From assembly GCA_041685355.1 (NCBI GenBank), contig JAWLFY010000005.1, positions 1 through 64,000 of the forward strand: a stretch of 64,000 nucleotides of DNA, written 5' to 3'. Source of the DNA: JAWLFY01 sp041685355. Lineage in GTDB: Bacteria; Planctomycetota; Planctomycetia; Pirellulales; Pirellulaceae. The notes beneath the pieces were generated by a model that was not told the origin of the DNA, searched no databases, and saw nothing but the letters and a program-made list of their open reading frames with translations. Below are positions 9,501-16,530 of this stretch, piece by piece. The stretch's first letter is position 1. Each line of letters opens with the position of its first letter. Made by a program: the position numbers and the translations under genes.

Positions 9501-9754
9501 GTCGGGCGCACCGCACCGCGGATCGACCCGTCACGCGTCGGGCCGTTCGCCCGTCCCGCTGTGTTCCCCCGCCACCCGGCGTTCCCCCACCACCCGGCGA
9601 TCCCCCACCACCCGGCGATCTCGGTACGGGCCGAGACCGTCTGCCGGTGAAACTCGGCGAGGCGACCCGGTTGGTGAAACCACGACCCGACCACGATGGC
9701 GGCCGAAGCGGCGGCTGGCCAAACCAGCAGCGATCGATTCACGTCCCTACGCAT
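6518..9754 (-). CDS. Large planctomycete protein of unknown function (1078 aa)
   Basis: A hydrophobic segment at residues 8-26 (LLVWPAAASAAIVVGSWF) suggests a membrane anchor or signal. The next 360 residues are low-complexity and probably disordered, with in-frame minisatellites: WWGxAG repeats near residue 50, TQDAAS twice and AGSAQEK three times. The C-terminal 700 residues look folded: a helical part with many Arg/Glu, then a mixed part with segments such as AMLFGSRVRGVSQVSTDLRL, GWPLIGSLVRGIATSRYHDL and VDMQTTGQRLISRYRLAGDWQLAAYTPRP that read like conserved motifs, but I know no named family for them. ATG 9754 is preceded by GAGGG with almost no spacing; GTG 9742 is possible. Monocistronic and divergent from fcl. 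Confidence 0.75.
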   Translation of the reverse strand: MRRDVNRSLLVWPAAASAAIVVGSWFHQPGRLAEFHRQTVSARTEIAGWWGIAGWWGNAGWRGNTAGRANGPTRDGSIRGAVRPTADWSLAPADQFASGADVAQRRGRGSRGPRVPDRLAGIWDPSSGPLTAPRIDERKELAGLASTLGFELDFADDREVTVEDLTERRRAGASGSGIAVSWENHRGGLGSFGSDIGVSPREQPTLEDQGRVESLGDAVVTLDSPVVWGQDAAGPNGAGTGDSGTEPGQVELGRANEVPPSAKVASVSSLRTRPDAADAADADSGRTGRSTQDAASTQDAASAPSAERAREVEAESVAADESGLGENSPARETGSARDEAGSAQEKAGSAQEKAGSAGDEQGVDGWPVASRLEQQLKTLTAVASGRGLTETQLVSAARPAVGAGSDAVRWSTDVRSLLTRLRSLERLAAPEAGELIGALSERADEGLRHAEGLDDRREQLEWLRASHALSRRLAVWEAIWRLASDAADPSDTSSVATRRVTAAIARVRRELSVTGDVEGWESYLLLDDLERAATAGGSGGRGPVETGRGPIEVEAERALLAQRFLSRLRWHGLDPVHREWLDGEPIVALAESVRGWNRTSVDYARLLDQLESKESDSIDLASLEIADAVQSLRFASRPGAARVAKAVDVHYRNANVRVAISDDFLERLIPEVEPQTVPIRAMLFGSRVRGVSQVSTDLRLRLLPSGDRWSLRLLSEGAVETRSVGRNGPVAVRTSGASNFAVSKPIEVTREGGVRLGDADASVDGGSRLRGIETEYDGWPLIGSLVRGIATSRYHDLKPRTDRYAQEKVRREITDEIDGRVEASIGEATERLNRSLFGPLGTMRLDPMVVDMQTTGQRLISRYRLAGDWQLAAYTPRPRAPRSSLMSLQIHQSAINNTVEQLVPREESRSIDAIVRETLSRFERPGTRLPDDIPEDVMIQFAPTRPVTVEIEEGRLWVTMRVMRLSQGDRLDLRRFIVRAGYRPEIEGREARLVRDGHLSISGPAMSMRERFPVRAIFNKVFSTSRSLPLMLPAITEHPAMEDLVVSQLELRDGWVGFALSHRDAPRITPRFAARPEE
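8684..8766. repeat. 21-bp in-frame minisatellite inside the 1078-aa gene
   Basis: Three full copies and one partial copy of a 21-bp unit (plus-strand AGCCGACCCAGCCTTCTCCTG) encode (AGSAQEK)n on the minus strand. The unit is a multiple of three and the frame is kept. Confidence 0.85.
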
Positions 9755-10071
9755 CCCTCATTCTCTTCCGTGAAAGGGCGGTGTCCCCCACGCGATCGGC
9801 GGTCCGGGCCGTCGCGGCGTCCGTGTCCACATGCTCCACCATCGACTTCCATCGGCCCGAACATCCATCAGCCATGAGCCGGTCCGCCCAGCCGTCACGG
9901 CATCCCGATCAGACATCCCCCGCGTTACCGTTAACGCCGTCAAATCCGGGATTCCCGCCCCATCACAACCCCGCCGAACAAACGTCCCGGTCGGCCGCTG
10001 CGGTCAACCCGAATGATGAATTTGCCGTGTGAAGGGCTGACGACTCGGCCCCTCTTGCGTAACCTTTCCGC
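9755..10071. other. 317-bp divergent intergenic region
   Basis: Lies between the divergent starts of the 1078-residue protein gene and fcl, so it should hold promoters for both. No convincing sigma-70 boxes, hairpin or small gene could be made out. No clear Shine-Dalgarno precedes fcl. Confidence 0.5.
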
Positions 10072-11022
10072 ATGAACCCCCCATTTCGCAAAATTTTCGT
10101 CGCCGGCCATCGCGGCATGGTCGGCTCGGCTGTCTGTCGGCGGTTGGCAAAAGATGACGTCGAGGTGATCGTCGCCGACCGGAATTCGCTCGATCTCCGC
10201 GACGAGTCCGCGGTGCTCGCGTTCCTCCGTGACCGACGCCCCGACGCGATCGTGTTCGCCGCGGCAAAGGTCGGCGGGATCGTCGCCAACAACAGCTACC
10301 CCGTCGCGTTTTTGTCGGAAAACGTGCAGATGGCGGTTTCGTCGATCAACGCCGCCTACGAAGCCGGGGTCGAACGCTTCCTGTTCCTCGGCAGCACCTG
10401 CATCTACCCCCGAGATTGCCCCCAACCGATCGAGGAAACGTCGCTCCTGACCGGGCCCCTCGAAAAGACGAACGAGGCCTACGCGTTGGCGAAAATCGTG
10501 GGGCTGAAACTGTGTGAGTACTACCGTCGTGAGCGAGGGGTCCGTTACCACAGCGCGATGCCGACCAACCTGTACGGCCCCGGCGACAACTATCACCCCG
10601 AGCACAGCCACGTGCTGCCCGCGTTGATCCGACGCTTCGAAGACGCGAAACGCGCCGGTGACGACGCCGTCACGATCTGGGGAAGTGGCACCCCACGCCG
10701 GGAATTCCTGTACGTCGAAGACTTGGCCGACGCGATCGTGCACCTGCTCGGCGTCGACGACCCGCCCGATTGGGTCAACGTCGGGACCGGGACCGACCTG
10801 ACGATTCTCGAACTCGCCCGTCTCGTCGCCGAAACCGTCGGCTTCCGCGGTCGCGTCGAAACCGACCCCTCACGGCCCGACGGCACCCCGATCAAATGCA
10901 CGAACGTCGCGCGGCTCCATGCGCTCGGTTGGCGGCACCGCGTCGAACTCCCCGAAGGCCTCCGTCGCACCTACGAAGCCTACCTGGCGGAATCCGATGC
11001 CGGGCTCCTCCGCTCCGTCTGA
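10072..11022 (+). CDS. fcl: GDP-L-fucose synthase
   Basis: Epimerises and reduces GDP-4-keto-6-deoxy-D-mannose to GDP-L-fucose with NADPH, the last step of nucleotide-sugar fucose synthesis. The extended-SDR Rossmann loop GHRGMVGSA is at residues 12-20. Catalytic residues fall where they do in the E. coli enzyme: S108, C110, Y137 and K141 (GSTCIYP and NEAYALAK). Further family blocks are FAAAKVGGIVANN, MPTNLYGPGDNYHPEHSHVLPALIRRFEDA, SGTPRREFLYVEDLADA and VNVGTGTDLTI. Length 316 is typical. gmd, which supplies its substrate, follows 124 bp downstream; the order fcl-gmd is reversed relative to the pathway. The product would feed surface glycan synthesis. Confidence 0.97.
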   Translation: MNPPFRKIFVAGHRGMVGSAVCRRLAKDDVEVIVADRNSLDLRDESAVLAFLRDRRPDAIVFAAAKVGGIVANNSYPVAFLSENVQMAVSSINAAYEAGVERFLFLGSTCIYPRDCPQPIEETSLLTGPLEKTNEAYALAKIVGLKLCEYYRRERGVRYHSAMPTNLYGPGDNYHPEHSHVLPALIRRFEDAKRAGDDAVTIWGSGTPRREFLYVEDLADAIVHLLGVDDPPDWVNVGTGTDLTILELARLVAETVGFRGRVETDPSRPDGTPIKCTNVARLHALGWRHRVELPEGLRRTYEAYLAESDAGLLRSV

Positions 11023-11067
11023 CGGCCCCCGCGTTCGAACCGCCGTCCCGTGTCATGCCGTCCAACG

Positions 11068-11111
11068 CCCGAAACGAACCCGAAACGAACCCGAAACGAA
11101 CCCGAAACGAA
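11068..11111. repeat. 11-bp tandem array, 4 perfect copies, upstream of gmd
   Basis: Four contiguous identical copies of CCCGAAACGAA end 35 bp before the gmd start codon. An 11-bp period places each copy on nearly the same face of the DNA helix. Confidence 0.9.
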
Positions 11112-11146
11112 CCCTGTCCCTTTTCTCGCACTGACCACGTGACCCC

Positions 11147-12163
11147 ATGGCGAAATCCGCACTGATCACCGGAATCACCGGACAAGACGGCAGCTACCTG
11201 GCCGAACTCCTGCTCGACAAGGGCTACCAAGTCCACGGACTCGTTCGCCGCAGCAGCACGTTCTCGACCGAACGCATCGACCACATCTATCAAGACTTTC
11301 ACGAGTCCCCCCAGCTCCTGCTCCACTACGGCGACCTCACCGACGGCCAGGCGCTCACCAACTTGGTGCTCGAGATCCAACCCGACGAGATCTACAACCT
11401 GGGGGCACAAAGTCACGTCCGGGTGTCGTTCGACCAACCGGTTTACACCCTCCATACCGTCGGCGTCGGGGCGCTCAACGTGCTCGAAGCCGCCCGCCTG
11501 TTGAACAAGACCAAGCCGGTTCGCGTCTATCAGGCCAGTAGTAGCGAAATGTACGGCGACGTGATGCAGACCCCGCAATCGGAAACGACGCCGTTCAACC
11601 CGCAATCCCCCTACGCCTGTGCCAAGGTCTACGCGTTTCACCAAACGGTCAACTATCGCCGAAGCTACGACCTGTTCGCCAGCAACGGGATCCTGTTCAA
11701 CCACGAATCGGAACGGCGGGGCGAAACCTTCGTGACGCGAAAAATTACCCGCGCCGCCGGACGGATCAAAACCGGAATGCAAAACAAACTGTTCCTCGGA
11801 AACCTCGACGCCAAACGGGACTGGGGATACGCCAAGGACTATGTCGAAGGGATGTGGCGAATCCTGCAACACGACGAGCCGGACGATTTCGTGCTCGCCA
11901 CCGGCCGCACCGAGACGGTCCGCGATTTCTGTCGCCTCGTGTTCAACCAACTCGACCTCCGCTACGAGGATTACGTCGAGATTGACCCCCGCTACTTCCG
12001 TCCCGCCGAAGTCGACCTGTTGCTCGGGGACGCGTCGAAGGCGAAGGAAAAACTCGGCTGGGAAGCGACCACCGACCTGGAAGCCCTCGCCCGGATCATG
12101 ACCGAACACGATCTCGACCTCGCCCGCCGCGAAGCCCACTCGAAGAGCTACGTCCCGAGTTAA
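11147..12163 (+). CDS. gmd: GDP-mannose 4,6-dehydratase
   Basis: Converts GDP-D-mannose to GDP-4-keto-6-deoxy-D-mannose, the substrate of Fcl encoded just upstream. The NADP-binding loop GITGQDGSYLAE is at residues 9-20. The catalytic set matches the family numbering: S132 (Thr in E. coli), E134, Y156 and K160 (ASSSEMYG and SPYACAK). Other hallmarks are RRSSTFSTERIDH, LHYGDLTD, YNLGAQSHVRVSF, NHESERRGETFVTRKITRA and GNLDAKRDWGYAKDYVEGMW. At 338 residues it is slightly shorter than the usual 345-370. It starts at ATG 11147 and could share a transcript with fcl. Confidence 0.97.
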   Translation: MAKSALITGITGQDGSYLAELLLDKGYQVHGLVRRSSTFSTERIDHIYQDFHESPQLLLHYGDLTDGQALTNLVLEIQPDEIYNLGAQSHVRVSFDQPVYTLHTVGVGALNVLEAARLLNKTKPVRVYQASSSEMYGDVMQTPQSETTPFNPQSPYACAKVYAFHQTVNYRRSYDLFASNGILFNHESERRGETFVTRKITRAAGRIKTGMQNKLFLGNLDAKRDWGYAKDYVEGMWRILQHDEPDDFVLATGRTETVRDFCRLVFNQLDLRYEDYVEIDPRYFRPAEVDLLLGDASKAKEKLGWEATTDLEALARIMTEHDLDLARREAHSKSYVPS

Positions 12164-12550
12164 AGTCCCCCCTTAACCGCTTCCGCCGAGCGACAGCGGG
12201 GTGCGACCGACGAAAGCCCCAAGCCGCCGTTTCAGGGCGTGGATGCCCCGCGGATCCTTTTCCCGATCGAGGTTCCTCCGCGATGTTCGTGGCCGTTGGT
12301 CCGGTTTCCGGTCCAGCCGGAGAACGATCGGGCGCGTCCCGCGTACTCGCAGAACGACGTCGGGGTCATCTCCGAGCGGTCAGCGGAGGCCCTGTCGGCG
12401 ACCGACCCGGGCGAGACCGGAGAGAGGCTGGAGCAGATGATCGCTTCTGAACCGATCGAGCCATTGAACACCGGCCCAACTATTTGGGTGCCGGCCCAGC
12501 CATTCGGTGCCGATTTGGGTGACATCGATTCGGCGTCGTCGCAGAAACAG
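12164..12550. other. 387-bp intergenic region without a supported gene
   Basis: Lies between the gmd stop and the 3' end of tRNA-Ser. Several short open frames cross it on both strands, but one continues through the tRNA gene and none has a convincing start or protein-like composition. No clear terminator was found. Confidence 0.5.
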
Positions 12551-12633
12551 CGGAGGACACGGGACTCGAACCCGCAACCGGTTACCCGGCAACTGATTTC
12601 GAATCAGTCTGCTAGCCAATTCGCATATCCTCC
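12551..12633 (-). tRNA. tRNA-Ser (anticodon CGA)
   Basis: Read on the minus strand: acceptor arm GGAGGAT pairs with GTCCTCC (one T-G pair) followed by discriminator G; the anticodon stem ACTGA/TCAGT closes the loop TTCGAAA, giving anticodon CGA (serine codon UCG). A long class II variable arm (about TGCCGGGTAACCGGTT) is followed by the T arm GCGGGTTCGAGTCCCGT. CCA is not encoded. The long variable arm and the anticodon together make the serine call secure. Confidence 0.95.
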
Positions 12634-12670
12634 GGCTGTTTTTCTATCCTGTCCCGAACGCCGCGATTCG

Positions 12671-13096
12671 TCAAGCCGCTCGCGATCTGGGGGGCACGGT
12701 GAACCCGTTTTTCCCTGAAATTCGCCGGAACGCGGCGGTCGCCCGGCGGAGTTCGCCGTCGCCGGCCAGTACCGATTCGATGGCGCCGCCGCGGGGGTGA
12801 TCCCCGTGGACCCTCAGGTCACCGGCGGGGCCGGATTCGAGTTGGAGTGGTCGATCGACCGGAATCCCCGCCCCCCCGAGCAATTCGCGGACACGGGTCA
12901 CGGCACGTTCGAGCCACCCCGAGACGTCTTGAGGCGTTTCGTCGGTCCCTGCGGCGGCCGCCGCGGGATCACCGCTGGCGGCGGCGTCGCCATGAAGGAC
13001 TTGGTCGAACGAGAGCGCCTCGCCGATCCGGCCGGCCACGTCGGTCGCGATCCGTGCCGCGGCGGTCACCGTCGTGGGATTGATCGGGAAACTCAA
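12671..13096 (-). CDS. Hypothetical protein translated from a TTG start coupled to the upstream gene
   Basis: About 141 residues. The best start is TTG 13096, which overlaps the TGA stop of the small secreted protein gene (TTGA) and has GGAG 8 bases upstream, so the two are probably translationally coupled. The N-terminus reads MSFPINPTTVTAAARIATDVAGRIGEALSF, an amphipathic helix; then an Ala/Gly linker; then VSGWLERAVTRVRELLGGAGIPVDRPLQLESGPAGDLRVHGDHPRGGAIESVLAGDGELRRA. No signal peptide or membrane segment. Codon use is like that of the neighbours, which supports coding. Family not recognised. The frame is open farther upstream (to 13246), but that part is antisense-like Arg-rich sequence over the neighbouring gene. 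Confidence 0.55.
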   Translation of the reverse strand: MSFPINPTTVTAAARIATDVAGRIGEALSFDQVLHGDAAASGDPAAAAAGTDETPQDVSGWLERAVTRVRELLGGAGIPVDRPLQLESGPAGDLRVHGDHPRGGAIESVLAGDGELRRATAAFRRISGKNGFTVPPRSRAA

Positions 13097-13404
13097 TGTC
13101 GATGCTCCGTTTCGAACCCGTACTCCTTGAGCCATTTTTCCCACTTGCTCGCCTCGGCGTGCGTCTTCAGCGACAGCTCCCGCCACTTGGGACAGCGGTA
13201 CTTCACGTCGTGGTGCCCGTTGTGGGCGTGCTGTTTCACCTCGCAACCGAGCTTCTCGAGCGTTCCCGCGATCGTCTCCGCTTTCTTCTCGTCGTGGATG
13301 TGCTTCGCCTTCCAGTCTTTGCAGTGGTAGCGGACGATTTCCGCCGCCGACGCGGTCGTGGCGAAACCGAACAGCAGGGTGGCGAGGGCAAGCAATCGGA
13401 TCAT
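13093..13404 (-). CDS. Small secreted protein of unknown function
   Basis: A 103-residue protein with a classical Sec signal (MIRLLALATLLFGFATTASA, cleavage near residue 20). The mature 82 residues are rich in His, Lys and Trp and contain three Cys (YHCKDW, KLGCEV, YRCPKW), so one disulfide and perhaps metal binding are possible. Blocks IVRYHCKDWKAKHIHDEKKAETIAGTLEKLGCEVKQ and DVKYRCPKWRELSL look like two halves of a small alpha/beta unit. It is the first gene of a two-gene unit with the TTG-initiated gene that overlaps its stop. The resemblance to planctomycete small exported proteins is a general impression only; no function can be given. Confidence 0.75.
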   Translation of the reverse strand: MIRLLALATLLFGFATTASAAEIVRYHCKDWKAKHIHDEKKAETIAGTLEKLGCEVKQHAHNGHHDVKYRCPKWRELSLKTHAEASKWEKWLKEYGFETEHRH

Positions 13405-13527
13405 GGCGGCGTCGGTCCCTTGGTCAAAGAGGGCGTGGGATGTCGAAGTCGTGAAGTCACGGCAAGGCGAGCGGCTCGACAGCCGCCGCCTCGCGTGTTC
13501 CCGGATACGAGACGGCGGTGGGCCGAG

Positions 13528-13640
13528 TCAAGGTGACTCCCAAGACGTCACGTCAAGGTGACTCCCAAGACGTCACGTCAAGGTGACTCCCAAGACGTCA
13601 CGTCAAGGTGACTCCCAAGACGTCACGTCAAGGTGACTCG
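13528..13640. repeat. 25-bp tandem array, 4.5 copies, at the stop of the oxidoreductase gene
   Basis: Four complete copies of a 25-bp unit (plus strand begins TCAAGGTGACTCCCAAGACG and ends with TCACG) plus a partial fifth copy that forms the final codons and TGA of the downstream-reading oxidoreductase gene (stop at 13628-13630). Each unit carries TGA triplets on the minus strand and the palindrome GACGTC. Confidence 0.95.
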
Positions 13641-14668
13641 ATCGGCACCGGTTTGCCCGCCCGCACCGATTCCTCGGCCGCCAAACAGATCGCGACCGAC
13701 CATCGTCCGTCTTCGGCGGTGCAGTGGAGCGGGGTCCCGTTTCGGTGGGCGTCGACGACCCGGGCGATTTGGTCCTCCAGCTCGAACAGTTCGCCCGTCG
13801 GCTTTTCGATCGCGACGTCGTGGACCGTTTCTCCGTCGAACGCCCGCAACCGGAACGTCGGGTGCCGCGTGCGGTCCATCGCCCCGCTCCAAGACGCCCA
13901 CAGCGCGCCTCGGGTCCCGGTGATCTTGACGGTTTGGTGGTGCTCGAACGCCGCGAGCGTTTGCGAGACGACGGCGTACGCCCCCCCGTGGAAGTGCATG
14001 ATCGCGCTGAAGTTGTCCTGCAGTTCGGGGTGGTCGGGCTGCCGCGAGTTCCCCGTCGCATAGATCTGCGTCGGATCGCCGGACGCGGAGAGGTACCAGC
14101 GTGCCAAGTCGAAGAAATGGATCGGCTCCTCCAGGATCCAGCTGCCGACGCGGGACAGGTCGTACCGCCATCCGTCGGAGCCGAGCCGGTACGGGTTTCG
14201 CGACAGTTCGACCAACGCGTAGAGGGGCGTCCCGATGAACCCTTCATCGATCATTTGTTTCGCCTTGCCCCACATCGACGAGAGGCGGAGTTCGTGACCG
14301 ACGGCGAACAGGCGGGCATTCTCGCGGGCGACCTTGATCATGTCGTCACACTCTTCGACCGTGATCCCCATCGGTTTCTCGAGCAACAGGTGCTTCCCCG
14401 CCTTCAACACCGCCGTCGCGACTTCGTGGTGCAGGTGGCTGGGGACGACGACGTCGACGACCTCGATGTCGTCCCGGCGGAGCAATTCGTGGTAGTCGGT
14501 CACCACGTTCGCGTCGGGGTAGGCCTCGGTGGCGCGGGCCGCGGAAGCTTCGCTGTGGGTCGCGATCGCGGCGAGCCGGGCCCCCAACGTCTTCGTGATC
14601 GCGTCGGCGTGATGCTGGCCCCAGGCTCCGAATCCGATCAGCCCAAAGGGTACCGGTTGGTCGTTCAT
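13628..14668 (-). CDS. Gfo/Idh/MocA family NAD(P)-dependent oxidoreductase
   Basis: A 346-residue cytosolic dehydrogenase of the glucose-fructose oxidoreductase family. The Rossmann loop is GLIGFGAWGQHHADAI (residues 9-24). The family signature EKPMGITVEECDDMI is near residue 98, followed by FAVGHELRLSSMWGKAKQMI. The second domain has GSWILEEPIHFFDLARWYL with the conserved His near the active site. Members oxidise sugars, inositols or related polyols; the substrate here cannot be read from the sequence. Planctomycetes have many paralogues, often beside DUF1080 and isomerase-like proteins, as here. A 25-bp tandem array starts within its last codons. Confidence 0.93.
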   Translation of the reverse strand: MNDQPVPFGLIGFGAWGQHHADAITKTLGARLAAIATHSEASAARATEAYPDANVVTDYHELLRRDDIEVVDVVVPSHLHHEVATAVLKAGKHLLLEKPMGITVEECDDMIKVARENARLFAVGHELRLSSMWGKAKQMIDEGFIGTPLYALVELSRNPYRLGSDGWRYDLSRVGSWILEEPIHFFDLARWYLSASGDPTQIYATGNSRQPDHPELQDNFSAIMHFHGGAYAVVSQTLAAFEHHQTVKITGTRGALWASWSGAMDRTRHPTFRLRAFDGETVHDVAIEKPTGELFELEDQIARVVDAHRNGTPLHCTAEDGRWSVAICLAAEESVRAGKPVPIESP

Positions 14669-14816
14669 CCGTCGTTGTCTCCTCGTGGTCTATGAAGTTC
14701 GGCCACCAGTTTAGCCGGGAACCCCCGTGCGCATCGCCCCCGTCGGAAGGTCCGCCGTGCGGTACACTGGCGACGAGCGTTCCGATCCGAAACATGCGAG
14801 ACAGCAAGGTGATTCG

Positions 14817-15587
14817 ATGAAGGTGTTGATGATGCGACGATGGCTTTTGATCGCGGTCACGGTCGGGTGTTGCGTCGGGGGCGTGGCGTCGCCGCCGGCA
14901 CGCGCTCAAGGGGAGCTTGAGGACGGGTTTCGCCCGCTGTTCAACGGAAAGGACCTGCAAGGCTGGGTCGTGCCGGAAGGGGACGGCGGGCACTGGAAGG
15001 TGGTCGACGGGGTGATCGACTACGACGCCGGGTCCGAAGCGTCGGGGGACAAGAACCTCCGCACCGAGGATTCGTTCGGCGACTTCATCCTCAAGATGGA
15101 TTGGCGGATCAAAGAGACGAGCGGGCTGTACGACATGCCGATCGTGTTGAGCGACGGCAGTTATCTGCAAGACGCGGAGGGAAACAAGGTCACGTTCAAG
15201 ATCCCGAACGCCGATTCGGGCGTCTACCTGCGGGGCCACCCCCGGGCCCAGCTCAACATTTGGTGTTGGTCGACCGGATCGGGCGAGCTTTACGGGTACC
15301 GAAACAACCCGAACACCCCGGCGAAGCTTCGCGCGGCGGTCACGCCGCGAATCAACGCGGACAACCCGGTCGGCGAGTGGAATCGGTTCGTCGTGGTCCT
15401 CGTCGACGACCGTCTGACGGTGCTTCTAAACGACCATTTGATCATCGAGAACGCGGAACTGCCCGATCTGCCAGAGCGGGGCCCGATCGTGCTCCAGCAC
15501 CACGGCGGGCCCCGTGGCGACGGGACGATGAGTCCCGCGTCGAGTCTGGTTCAGTTCAAAAACTTGTGGATCAAACCGCTCGATTGA
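14817..15587 (+). CDS. DUF1080 (3-keto-disaccharide hydrolase family) secreted protein
   Basis: The start ATG 14817 is chosen because AAGGTG lies 6 bases upstream and a signal peptide follows (MKVLMMRRWLLIAVTVGCCVGGVASPPARAQG). The mature part is one DUF1080 beta-sandwich of about 225 residues: FRPLFNGKDLQGWVVPEG, then DFILKMDWRIKETSGLYDMPIVL, then ADSGVYLRGHPRAQLNIW, then GEWNRFVVVLVDDRLTVLLND, and ending FKNLWIKPL. These concanavalin-like proteins are thought to bind or cleave carbohydrates (3-keto-glycosides) in the periplasm. The last 17 bp overlap the 3' end of the SDR gene on the other strand. A -10-like TACACT at 14763-14768 is the only promoter hint. Confidence 0.93.
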   Translation: MKVLMMRRWLLIAVTVGCCVGGVASPPARAQGELEDGFRPLFNGKDLQGWVVPEGDGGHWKVVDGVIDYDAGSEASGDKNLRTEDSFGDFILKMDWRIKETSGLYDMPIVLSDGSYLQDAEGNKVTFKIPNADSGVYLRGHPRAQLNIWCWSTGSGELYGYRNNPNTPAKLRAAVTPRINADNPVGEWNRFVVVLVDDRLTVLLNDHLIIENAELPDLPERGPIVLQHHGGPRGDGTMSPASSLVQFKNLWIKPLD

Positions 15588-16362
15588 CCTTCGCCAAAAC
15601 GGCGTTCATCAAGGGTGGGGCGAGCCGGTCGGCGTAGACGAGGCCTTTCCCGGCGAGGCTCAGGATCACTTCGGCGCGGCGCGCGGCGATCGCGGCCAAG
15701 GTCGCCCGCGCGACCCGCCGCGGGTGCCAGCTTCCGAAGCTCCGCGACTCGGAGTCGGGGTTCGTCTCGACCAACGTCTGGAAGAACTCGCTGCGGGTCG
15801 TGCTGGGGCTTACCAACGTCACCTGGATCCCGTCCGGTTTCAATTCGGCGCGGAGCGAGTCGCTCCAGCCGTGCATCGCGAATTTGCTCGCGGAGTACTC
15901 GCTCTTGTCGGGGACGGCGCGGTGTCCGAGCACGCTTCCGATGTTGCAGATCACCGCCGAGCGTCCCTGCCGAAGGAGCGGGATGCAGAGCCGGGTCAGT
16001 TCGGCCGGGGCGAAAAAATTGACCTCCATCACCCGCCGCAAACGTGACTCGCTGGCGTCGGCGAACGGCCCGATCGCGCCGATCCCGGCGTTGTTCAGCA
16101 ACAGATCGAGTTCGCCGTCGCGGATCGAGCGGGCGGCGACGACGATCCGCTCGCGAGTCTCCGGGTCCGTGACGTCGCCGGCGACCGGGATCACGGTTCC
16201 CGGCCCGGGCAAATCACGCAGGTCATCCAGCCGCGCGGCACGACGGGCGTTGGCGACGACGTGCGCCCCACGCTCGACCAACAACTCGCACAGCGCCCGC
16301 CCGATCCCGCTACTGGCCCCCGTCACGATCACGGCGGCGTCACAAGGCTTCCAACGAGCCAT
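15571..16362 (-). CDS. Short-chain dehydrogenase/reductase (SDR)
   Basis: A 263-residue classical SDR. Cofactor loop VTGASSGIGRALCELL starts at residue 13; then GDVTD, LLLNNAGIGAIGPF and the catalytic set of Ser in NIGSVLGH with YSASK (Tyr and Lys), followed by LRAELKPDGIQVTLVSPSTTRSEFF. The RRAARL segment after the second strand suggests NADP(H). The C-terminus carries a hydrophobic tail (AEVILSLAGKGLVYADRLAPPLMNAVLAKV) similar to the membrane-associated SDRs of lipid or polyketide metabolism, but the substrate is not known. It is convergent with the DUF1080 gene (17-bp overlap) and lies 159 bp downstream of hflX on the same strand. Confidence 0.92.
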   Translation of the reverse strand: MARWKPCDAAVIVTGASSGIGRALCELLVERGAHVVANARRAARLDDLRDLPGPGTVIPVAGDVTDPETRERIVVAARSIRDGELDLLLNNAGIGAIGPFADASESRLRRVMEVNFFAPAELTRLCIPLLRQGRSAVICNIGSVLGHRAVPDKSEYSASKFAMHGWSDSLRAELKPDGIQVTLVSPSTTRSEFFQTLVETNPDSESRSFGSWHPRRVARATLAAIAARRAEVILSLAGKGLVYADRLAPPLMNAVLAKVNRAV

Positions 16363-16378
16363 CGATGCCCTTTCCCCA

Positions 16379-16530
16379 GTCGCCTAGCTGAGCAGCGTCA
16401 GTTCGAATCAAAAACTCGGTCAAGGAGTGTCTATCGCCGCCGAAGCCGCGCCGCAATCGTGGGACCGGACGGCTTGCGCCGTTCCGCGAAGGTGTGAACG
16501 ATACAAAGCGGTGTTATTCAGCTAGGCGAC
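16379..16530. repeat. 152-bp segment bounded by 13-bp perfect inverted repeats
   Basis: GTCGCCTAGCTGA (16379-16391) is the exact reverse complement of 16518-16530. The right copy includes the last codons and TAG stop of hflX. No flanking target duplication is visible. It could be a MITE-like remnant or a chance pair. Confidence 0.4.

Noticed and set aside
12232..12525. Minus-strand 97-codon frame between gmd and tRNA-Ser
   Set aside because: No ribosome binding site and no protein-like pattern; codon composition is not like neighbouring genes.
12239..12718. Plus-strand open frame of 159 codons
   Set aside because: It runs through the tRNA-Ser gene and gives the familiar RRTRDSNPQ artefact translation.
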